Assembly: GCF_000187245.1 (NCBI RefSeq)
Contig: NC_027862.1
Span: forward strand, 620,001-684,000
Origin: Ogataea parapolymorpha DL-1
Taxonomy: Eukaryota; Ascomycota; Pichiomycetes; Pichiales; Pichiaceae
DNA: 64,000 nt
Direction of reading: 5' to 3'
Shown: positions 56,887-64,000 of the stretch, one piece after another
Layout: each line of letters opens with the position of its first letter
How positions within the stretch are numbered: position 1 is the stretch's first letter
Notes under the pieces: model-generated
Database searches by the model: none
What the model was told of the DNA's origin: nothing
What the model saw: the letters and a program-made list of their open reading frames with translations, nothing else
Made by a program: the position numbers and the translations under genes

Positions 56887-58521
56887 TTAGCTATTACCCC
56901 GTATGATCCTATTTGCGTAATCGAGTAGTTGTCCGTTACCTTCCTGGGTAACAAAGAACCGCTTTCTAGCGCGGTCTTTCCAAACAATCACGCCAATTTC
57001 TTCACCATAAGTAAGCAGCTTTTCAAACTCCAAGTCGGTAGAGAAATCTTTGTAAAGATAACCTTTGAATGATTGGATACGGTCAAGCTCTAATTGCCAA
57101 AGTTTAATTTGATCCACCACTGTCGGCGGTAGAATTTCGAGGTCTATTTGTCTTTGACCCGCAGCATTACCAATAGAACTTTCGAGTTCTAATTTGCGTG
57201 CTAATTTGTCTTCGGCTTGCTTCACCATCCAAGGATGCGCATGAGAACCCAAATAGTTGATCATCTGGTCTGCAGTGATTCCGTTAATCAGAGCGCGACG
57301 AACGGATTCTCTGGTGATTACCCCTGTAACCATGTTTGCAAACCGGGCTTTGAGATGCACAAACAGATTCAAGATGGCAATCTGCAACGGCGAAGATGTG
57401 TAGCAGTATATTTTGAAATTGGTTTCCACCACGATAGTGCCTTGGTTGTTGCTGTTTTTCGAGTTTGTGATTTCTTGGTCGATTACGGCCGCTGAGGTCT
57501 TGAAGTTCGTGTGTTCGGAAGTCAGGGTCGTTGCCAATCGCGTGGGATAGAATATCTTTTTATTTGTCTTTGAAGGAGTGTAAATGAGTCCATAATCAAT
57601 AAGATCGTCCAGCATTATCTTCTGCGTATCACTCAATGGATCCACCGGATATCCTTGTCCAAGCTCCAAGGACCCCAGCATGAAGATAAAATTCAGTACC
57701 TCGACAGGGTTCATCATAAGTTTTTCAGACATTTTTAAGTATTGCAATAATAGTGTCCAAATTTGAGAGTTGATATCTTGCAGAAGAAACTGAAACCCGT
57801 TCTGTGTAATGAGCAAGTTTTTTAGTGTTTGAATGGAAGATGACTGTTGTAATTTGGGCTGAAATTCGTAGTCATCGCCTAGATGCTCTCTTTGTTCTCT
57901 GTCCGACGGGAGCTCCATCAACCCGCTGTATCTAAGTAAAGTTAAAACACCCACACTTGGTAGCTCTTTAGTTTCCGAGCCCACCATAAAATGCAATATG
58001 CTCTCCCACCTGTGCAAACAATATGTGTCCAGAAACTCAACGCTTATCGTTTCTATACTTTCCAGATTGTTATCCTCCACAACCTCGTTTGCATCTCGAC
58101 TTCCTGTCAATGCATTTCTAAAGCTTTGTCTAAAGGTTGGATTCAGCGAGACAAAGGGTAATTGTGTCGTCTGGCCAGTTTGCGGATGAGTGAATATACG
58201 TCTTGTTTCCTTGAGCAAGTTCAATGCTTTAAGTCGCTTTAGCGAGTCATTTTGATAAATTTTGCTTAAGTTGCGCGACCCATTGAAAGAGCTAGACTTA
58301 ATCCACCGGTTCAAATCAGTAGAGGGAATTGCAGCGTCTTGGAACAACATGGTCATGATGTAAAACTTTGCGAGCGATGGTAATAATCGGAACACGGCCA
58401 GACAAGTTTCAGGCGACCTGTAAAGCTGTAAATGAACGGTCTCAGGTAAGTTGTCAAGATACTCATTAATCGTCGATTTAAAGAGTTCTGACTGGCCTGA
58501 TGACGCGGACGGCTCAGACAT
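56887..58521 (-). CDS. TFB2: TFIIH subunit Tfb2 (p52)
   Basis: A 544-residue protein (513 in baker's yeast) beginning MSEPSASSGQ. Landmarks are 'INEYLDNLPETVHLQLYRSPETCLAVFRLLP.LAKFYIM.MLF' near 19-60, and the middle 'YPTRLATTLTS' and 'VVETNFKIYCYTSSPLQIAILNLF' helical blocks. The C-terminal clutch domain ends with 'FDYANRIIRG'-like 'LLDYANRII'. These are p52/Tfb2 features. Known role: anchors the XPB/Ssl2 helicase in TFIIH for transcription initiation and nucleotide excision repair. It sits between SEC63 (convergent) and the Pol III subunit gene (divergent, 86 bp). Confidence 0.93.
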   Translation of the reverse strand: MSEPSASSGQSELFKSTINEYLDNLPETVHLQLYRSPETCLAVFRLLPSLAKFYIMTMLFQDAAIPSTDLNRWIKSSSFNGSRNLSKIYQNDSLKRLKALNLLKETRRIFTHPQTGQTTQLPFVSLNPTFRQSFRNALTGSRDANEVVEDNNLESIETISVEFLDTYCLHRWESILHFMVGSETKELPSVGVLTLLRYSGLMELPSDREQREHLGDDYEFQPKLQQSSSIQTLKNLLITQNGFQFLLQDINSQIWTLLLQYLKMSEKLMMNPVEVLNFIFMLGSLELGQGYPVDPLSDTQKIMLDDLIDYGLIYTPSKTNKKIFYPTRLATTLTSEHTNFKTSAAVIDQEITNSKNSNNQGTIVVETNFKIYCYTSSPLQIAILNLFVHLKARFANMVTGVITRESVRRALINGITADQMINYLGSHAHPWMVKQAEDKLARKLELESSIGNAAGQRQIDLEILPPTVVDQIKLWQLELDRIQSFKGYLYKDFSTDLEFEKLLTYGEEIGVIVWKDRARKRFFVTQEGNGQLLDYANRIIRGNS

Positions 58522-58607
58522 GTTGAAGATGGATCAGGAAAAAAAATCACTCTTATAGAAAAATATATAGCCCAAAAAATAATTCAAAAATTTTTTACTG
58601 ATAGTAC

Positions 58608-61600
58608 ATGTCCTTCGAGGATCTGCTGCAACCGTCCTACAAGGGGAAATCTCTGACGGACCCAATCAACACCGCCGAGGATAAATGGAACTTGCTTCCA
58701 GCCTTTCTCCAGGTGAAAGGGTTGGTGAAACAGCATTTGGACTCGTTCAATTTCTTTGTGGACACAGATCTGAAGAAGATCATTCAAGCCAACGAAAAGG
58801 TGTTGAGTGATGTTGATCCGGAGTTCTATTTGAAATATCTGGATATCAGAGTTGGTTACAAGAGCGGAGGAAATCCGAATGAGACCGAGGTTCTACTTCC
58901 GCCTCACGAATGTAGACTCCGTGATCTGACTTACAGTGCTCCCATCTATGTGGATGTTGAATATACCAGAGGTCGGAAAATCATTATTCATAGAGATCTT
59001 GAGATTGGACGCATGCCTATAATGTTGAGGTCAAATAAGTGCATTTTGAACGGCAAAAATGAGGCCCAGATGGCGTACCTCAACGAATGCCCTTTGGATC
59101 CTGGAGGATATTTCATTGTCAACGGTACAGAGAAGGTCATTTTGGTCCAAGAGCAATTAAGCAAGAACAGAATCATCGTCGAAGCCGACGAAAAGAAGAA
59201 TATTGTGCAGGCTTCGGTCACCTCCTCTACACACGAGAGAAAATCCAAAACCTATGTGGTTACGAAAAACGATAAGATATACCTCAAACACAACTCCATT
59301 AGCGAGGAAATACCGATTGTGATTGTTTTGAAGGCTGCTGGTCTTGTTTCAGACTTGGAGATCTTGCAGCTGGTGTGCGGTAACGATTCAGTCTACCAGG
59401 ATCTCTTCGCTGTGAATTTTGAAGAGGCGGCCAAGCTTGGAATTTATTCTCAGAAAGAAGCTCTTGAGTACATTGGACGCAAAGTGAAAACCATCAGAAG
59501 ACTTAATGCTCCCAAGCTCAGCATTCTCCAAGAGGGTATCGAGGCTATTGCCACCACCGTCATCGCGCACATCACTGTTGAGAATCTTGATTTCAAAGAA
59601 AAAGCCTTGTATATAGCCATCATGACGCGCAGAGTGATAATGGCAATGCACAATCCAAAGTTGGTTGATGATAGAGATTATGTGGGTAACAAACGGTTAG
59701 AGCTGGCAGGCCAACTGATGTCTTTGTTGTTTGAGGATTTATTCAAAAAATTCAATAACGATTTCAAGGCCAATCTGGATAAAATCCTCAAGAAACCAAG
59801 CCGAGTTTCTGAGTTTGACGCTTTGCTCCATATCAATATCCACTCAAGCAACATTACCACTGGTTTGAATAGAGCCATTTCTACAGGTAACTGGTCCCTC
59901 AAAAGATTCAAGATGGAAAGGGCAGGAGTCACCCATGTTTTGAGTCGTTTGTCGTATATTTCAGCTCTTGGTATGATGACACGAATTTCGTCTCAATTCG
60001 AAAAGTCCAGAAAAGTGTCTGGACCGCGTGCTTTGCAGCCATCTCAGTTTGGTATGCTCTGCACCTCCGATACTCCTGAAGGAGAGGCCTGTGGATTGGT
60101 CAAGAACCTAGCACTGATGACTCACATCACCACTGATGACGAGGAGGACCCCATCAAGAAACTTTGCTACATTCTGGGTGCTGAAGACATTTCGGTCATA
60201 GATAGCTCTACCTTGCATAACAACGGGACTTTTGGTGTGCACTTGAACGGTACTCTCATTGGTACTACCAGATTCCCCAACGTGTTTGTTTCTAAATTCA
60301 GGCATTTGAGAAGAACCGGCAAGCTCTCTGCCTTTGTTTCCATCTTCACCAACGTCCATCAGTCAGCGGTTCATATTGCGGCCGACGGTGGCAGAATTTG
60401 CAGACCACTCATCATTGTGGAAAACGGCAAAGCAAAAGTCACCGCAGAGCATCTTAAACGCCTCCGCGATGGGGAGTGGTCCTTTGATGATTTCCTCACC
60501 AACGGGCTTGTTGAATACCTGGATGTTAACGAAGAAAACGACTCTCTTATCGCGCTTTACGAGAAAGATATAACTGGCAGCACTACACATTTAGAGATCG
60601 AGCCTTTCACTGTCCTTGGTGCTGTGGCCGGTTTGATTCCATATCCTCACCATAATCAATCGCCAAGAAATACGTATCAATGTGCGATGGGTAAGCAGGC
60701 TATAGGAGCCATCGCCTATAACCAGTTCCGTCGGATTGATACCTTGTTGTATTTGATGTGCTATCCCCAACAGCCAATGGTGAAAACCAAGACGATCGAA
60801 TTGATCGACTACGACAAGCTGCCGGCCGGTCAAAATGCCACCGTTGCCGTTATGTCTTACTCGGGTTACGATATTGAGGATGCATTGGTGCTCAATAAGG
60901 CTTCGATTGATAGAGGATTTGGCCGCTGCCAGGTGCTGCGGAAGACAACAGCGGTGCTGAAGCGATACCCTAACCACTCAAAGGATATTTTGGCAGGAAT
61001 GAGGGTGAAAGAAGACGGAAAGCCAATCTTCCAACATGAAGCTTTAGGTCCAGACGGATTGGCCGAAGTCGGCGTTGAAGTGCAGAGCGGACAAACATAC
61101 ATCAATAAATGCGTGCCAACAAACGCAACCGAGAGCGTTGTTGGAGGACAACCTACCATCAACCAACAGCAACAGCATAGAGAAACTCCTGTCAACTACC
61201 GTGCGCCTGTTTCGAGTGTTGTTGATCAGGTGATGATGTCTGTGAGCGACAATGACCAGGCCCTGATTAAGGTGTTGCTGAGACAGACCAGACGTCCTGA
61301 GCTGGGTGACAAATTTTCTTCTCGTCACGGCCAAAAGGGTGTGTGTGGTATCATTGTACAGCAGGAGGACATGCCATTTAACGACGACGGAATCAGTCCA
61401 GATATTATCATGAATCCACATGGTTTCCCATCGAGAATGACGGTTGGAAAAATGCTTGAACTGGTGTCTGGCAAAGCAGGTGTTCTGGATGGATCTTTAC
61501 AATATGGAACCTGCTTTGGCGGATCTAAGCTGGAGGACATGTCGCAGATACTCATCGACAAAGGATTCAACTACAGCGGAAAAGATATGCTTTACAGCGG

Positions 61601-62024
61601 AATCACAGGAGAAGCGTTGCAAGCGTACATTTTCTTTGGTCCGATTTATTACCAGAAATTGAAGCACATGGTGCTGGATAAAATGCACGCCAGAGCCAGA
61701 GGTCCCCGCGCTGTGCTGACAAGACAACCTACGGAGGGCCGTTCCAGAGATGGTGGTTTACGTTTGGGAGAGATGGAGAGAGATTGTGTGATTGCGTATG
61801 GCGCATCGCAGTTGTTACTGGAACGGTTGATGTTGAGCTCGGATGCATTTGACGTCGATGTTTGCAACTCTTGTGGACTGATGGGATACAACAGTTGGTG
61901 TCCTTCTTGTAAGACAAGTGAGGGAGTGGTCAAAATGACGATTCCGTACGCCGCGAAGTTGTTATTCCAAGAGCTGATTTCGATGAACATCGCACCAAGA
62001 CTGAAAATGGCTGATGTTTTCTAG
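58608..62024 (+). CDS. RET1: RNA polymerase III second-largest subunit (Ret1/C128)
   Basis: A 1138-residue protein (1149 in baker's yeast). It starts '[45 protein letters not shown]', the Ret1/Rpc2 N-terminus, distinct from the Pol I and Pol II versions. The hybrid-binding '[15 protein letters not shown]' is near residue 900, and the C-terminal zinc ribbon '[16 protein letters not shown]' near 1085-1100. '[45 protein letters not shown]' is the fork/protrusion block. Known role: forms the active centre with Rpc160 for tRNA, 5S and other small RNA synthesis in the nucleus. AAAAATTTTTT occurs 12 bp before the start. Confidence 0.94.
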   Translation: MSFEDLLQPSYKGKSLTDPINTAEDKWNLLPAFLQVKGLVKQHLDSFNFFVDTDLKKIIQANEKVLSDVDPEFYLKYLDIRVGYKSGGNPNETEVLLPPHECRLRDLTYSAPIYVDVEYTRGRKIIIHRDLEIGRMPIMLRSNKCILNGKNEAQMAYLNECPLDPGGYFIVNGTEKVILVQEQLSKNRIIVEADEKKNIVQASVTSSTHERKSKTYVVTKNDKIYLKHNSISEEIPIVIVLKAAGLVSDLEILQLVCGNDSVYQDLFAVNFEEAAKLGIYSQKEALEYIGRKVKTIRRLNAPKLSILQEGIEAIATTVIAHITVENLDFKEKALYIAIMTRRVIMAMHNPKLVDDRDYVGNKRLELAGQLMSLLFEDLFKKFNNDFKANLDKILKKPSRVSEFDALLHINIHSSNITTGLNRAISTGNWSLKRFKMERAGVTHVLSRLSYISALGMMTRISSQFEKSRKVSGPRALQPSQFGMLCTSDTPEGEACGLVKNLALMTHITTDDEEDPIKKLCYILGAEDISVIDSSTLHNNGTFGVHLNGTLIGTTRFPNVFVSKFRHLRRTGKLSAFVSIFTNVHQSAVHIAADGGRICRPLIIVENGKAKVTAEHLKRLRDGEWSFDDFLTNGLVEYLDVNEENDSLIALYEKDITGSTTHLEIEPFTVLGAVAGLIPYPHHNQSPRNTYQCAMGKQAIGAIAYNQFRRIDTLLYLMCYPQQPMVKTKTIELIDYDKLPAGQNATVAVMSYSGYDIEDALVLNKASIDRGFGRCQVLRKTTAVLKRYPNHSKDILAGMRVKEDGKPIFQHEALGPDGLAEVGVEVQSGQTYINKCVPTNATESVVGGQPTINQQQQHRETPVNYRAPVSSVVDQVMMSVSDNDQALIKVLLRQTRRPELGDKFSSRHGQKGVCGIIVQQEDMPFNDDGISPDIIMNPHGFPSRMTVGKMLELVSGKAGVLDGSLQYGTCFGGSKLEDMSQILIDKGFNYSGKDMLYSGITGEALQAYIFFGPIYYQKLKHMVLDKMHARARGPRAVLTRQPTEGRSRDGGLRLGEMERDCVIAYGASQLLLERLMLSSDAFDVDVCNSCGLMGYNSWCPSCKTSEGVVKMTIPYAAKLLFQELISMNIAPRLKMADVF

Positions 62025-62103
62025 ACGGGGTAAATAATCTGAAAAATTATGTGATCTAAAATTTTTTTAAATTTTTTTTGAAAAAATTAAAACTATCTTC
62101 ACT

Positions 62104-64000
62104 ATGGCTAAGGCGAAGAAGTCCACAAAAAAGTTCCAGGCGAAGAACCTGAAGAACACCATTGAGCAGCGGAAGAAGGTACAGAAGTACAATAAGCTTC
62201 ACAAAAAGAAGGGGTCTTCTGGTCCTGCTCCCCAACCTGAGGACAAAAGAGATAAAGAGATTTTTGAGGATATGGATGTCGAAGAGTTTTTCGATGCCGA
62301 CATAGAGGTCCCTAAACAGCCAACGTTAAAGAAACAAAAGGACGAAGAGAGCGAGGATGACAGCAGTTCTAGCGGCAGTGAGGCAGAATTTGACGAGCAA
62401 GATTTGAAGGACCTGGAAAAAGACGATCCCGAGTTTTACAAGTACTTGCAGGAAAATGACAAGGATCTGTTGGATTTCAAGCCTATAAATCCACTTGAAG
62501 CAATGAGCGATGATGAAGACGATGAAGATGTGGAACAAGAAGAAAAGAATGAGGTAGAGGAGGACAAAGAAGGCAACACTATCGAAGTGACAGTGGATAT
62601 GATCAAACAATGGGAGGCCAACTTGAGGTCAGACCAGCCTACAATCAAAACTCTCAAAACAGTTGTCATTGCTTTCAAAGCTGCAGTTCACACTGGATCC
62701 TCAGGAACGTATAAATACAGCGTTACAGACGAAAAAGCTTTCCACAAGCTGATGTTTCTCGCTTTGCAAGAACTGACTCTAAGTGTTCAGAAATTAGTGC
62801 CATACAAAGTTTCGTCTCACGGGACAAGAAACTTGCCTTCGAACAAGAAAGTCGCTCAAATCAGCACCCTTCTCAAGTCTCATGCTGGTTCGCTGATATT
62901 GCTCCTCAACGATATCACCAATACGGAGACAGCCACCTTGGTGCTGAAGTCTGTTCAAGAGCTGCTTCCATACTATGTTTCTCACAGAAAGCTCATCAAG
63001 GAGATGATGAACGCGGTGGTGAATGTTTGGAGCTCTTCTCAAGACGTGGAAACGCAAATAGCGGCATTTGCATTCCTCAATAACTCCAGCAGAGAATATC
63101 CGAAAGCCATTCTTGAGCTGGTTCTGAAAAGTACTTACTCCAGCTTCATTAAAAAATGCAGAAAGACCAACGTCCACACAATGCCTATGATCAACTTCCA
63201 GAAAAACTCGGCCGTGGAGCTTTTTGGAATTGACCAAACTCTCAGCTTCCAGGTTGGATTTGAATACATTCGTCAGCTGGCTATCCATTTGAGAAACAGC
63301 GTCAACAACACCACCAAGGACAGCTACAAGGCAATTTACAACTGGCAGTACTGTCACTCGCTAGATTTCTGGTCTAGAATGATTTCTGCCCATTGTCATC
63401 CAGAGACAGAAAAGGCTAATAAGAAAGAGACTCCTTTGCGGCAGTTAATCTATCCTCTGGTCCAGGTCACTTTGGGAGCTATCAGACTGCTACCAACAGC
63501 CCAGTTTTTCCCCTTGCGCTTCTACCTTATCAGATCGTTAATTAGATTATCCCAAAACACAGGCGTGTACATCCCACTCTTTCCACTAGTTGCAGAAGTG
63601 CTCAATTCTTCGGCTGTCACCAAGAAACCAAAACATGCTCACCTCCAGGCCGTTGCGTTTGATTACGTCATCAAGGTTCCTAAGCAGTACCTTGGGAGCA
63701 GAGTTTACCAGGAGGGACTCATTGAGCAGGTTGTTGAGCTGGCGGCCGAATTCTTTGTTTTGCACTGCAAGAGCATCGCTTTTCCAGAGCTGATCACCCC
63801 AGCTGTGATCTATTTGAGACGCTACATGAAGAGATCCACCAACATCAAGCTTGTGAAACAGCTGGGCGCCCTGGTGGACAAGCTCAACTCCAACGCCAAA
63901 TATATCGAGAAAGAGAGATCCAGCGTTGAGTTTGGACCTAACAATAGAGTTGAGGTTGGCATGTTTTTACACGAAGTTGATTGGCAAAAGACACCATTGG
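62104..64000 (+). CDS. NOC2: 60S ribosome assembly factor Noc2 (3' end outside window)
   Basis: Opens with ATG at 62104 (MAKAKKSTKKFQAKNLKN) and stays open to the window end, so about 632 of roughly 700 codons are seen. The N-terminus is basic and then acidic, with Glu/Asp/Ser blocks and 'EEFFDADIE'. Helical repeats follow, with the family marks 'VEVTVDMI..W' type ('IEVTVDMIKQWEANL'), 'FQVGFEYIRQLAIHLRNSVNNT' and 'YNWQYCHSLDFWSRM'. Known role: partners Noc1 and then Noc3 to escort pre-60S particles from nucleolus to nucleoplasm. Tandem behind RET1 with a 79-bp, T/A-rich spacer containing RRPE-like A/T runs. Confidence 0.9.
   Translation, partial: MAKAKKSTKKFQAKNLKNTIEQRKKVQKYNKLHKKKGSSGPAPQPEDKRDKEIFEDMDVEEFFDADIEVPKQPTLKKQKDEESEDDSSSSGSEAEFDEQDLKDLEKDDPEFYKYLQENDKDLLDFKPINPLEAMSDDEDDEDVEQEEKNEVEEDKEGNTIEVTVDMIKQWEANLRSDQPTIKTLKTVVIAFKAAVHTGSSGTYKYSVTDEKAFHKLMFLALQELTLSVQKLVPYKVSSHGTRNLPSNKKVAQISTLLKSHAGSLILLLNDITNTETATLVLKSVQELLPYYVSHRKLIKEMMNAVVNVWSSSQDVETQIAAFAFLNNSSREYPKAILELVLKSTYSSFIKKCRKTNVHTMPMINFQKNSAVELFGIDQTLSFQVGFEYIRQLAIHLRNSVNNTTKDSYKAIYNWQYCHSLDFWSRMISAHCHPETEKANKKETPLRQLIYPLVQVTLGAIRLLPTAQFFPLRFYLIRSLIRLSQNTGVYIPLFPLVAEVLNSSAVTKKPKHAHLQAVAFDYVIKVPKQYLGSRVYQEGLIEQVVELAAEFFVLHCKSIAFPELITPAVIYLRRYMKRSTNIKLVKQLGALVDKLNSNAKYIEKERSSVEFGPNNRVEVGMFLHEVDWQKTPL

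Overview
This window is ordinary, gene-dense nuclear DNA from a budding yeast. Every gene I can identify is a yeast-type single-copy housekeeping or regulatory gene. Coding density is high, introns are few and tiny, and the 2-oxoglutarate dehydrogenase, TFIID, Mediator, condensin and ESCRT subunits are of fungal type. CTG is read as leucine at conserved positions (for example in SEC22, RUB1 and the RNA polymerase III subunit), so this is not a CUG-Ser or CUG-Ala yeast. A complex I accessory subunit with four CX9C motifs is present, which excludes Saccharomyces and close relatives. By eye the coding base composition is near 47-48% GC. That, with the glucokinase and PHO4-type regulator, fits a methylotrophic yeast of the Ogataea (Hansenula) polymorpha/parapolymorpha group; the species call is inference. 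No mobile element, virus, CRISPR array, rRNA or convincing tRNA was seen.

Layout. 1-9.2 kb: endocytosis and membrane traffic (EDE1 3' end, SRN2, an acyl-protein thioesterase, an Lds/Rrt8-family membrane protein, DOP1) and MTQ2. 9.2-16.3 kb: RUB1 with four introns, NUP57, SEC22, a CaM-kinase, CFT2 and a complex I subunit. 16.3-26.2 kb: PHO4, an IFRD-family protein, MIM2, TRM1 and three proteins I do not recognise, with a 722-bp gene-poor gap that holds a possible broken small gene. 26.4-36.1 kb: PRP16, PAN6, MTD1, a glucokinase and a C2H2 zinc-finger regulator. 36.2-48.5 kb: a mitochondrial-type J-protein, MDM12/HEM15 (divergent), YCS4, YJU2, TAF4, RCL1, MVP1, MED4. 48.5-64 kb: ALE1, COQ10, a DUF1749 hydrolase, PDE1, PRE4, KGD4, SEC63, TFB2, the second-largest RNA polymerase III subunit, and the 5' part of NOC2, cut by the window end.

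The genes are not organised as pathway operons; neighbours share little beyond compact spacing. Notable features are structural. Four convergent pairs have overlapping coding sequences (4, 35, 20 and 11 bp), and other pairs are 3-16 bp apart. Several genes need short introns to be read correctly (Lds/Rrt8-like, RUB1, SEC22, KGD4, the CaM-kinase, MVP1). These introns are mostly 32-36 nt, with the branch-point A only 6-8 nt from the 3' splice site. The CaM-kinase intron appears to end in GG instead of AG. I found no exotic defence, toxin or selfish system here.
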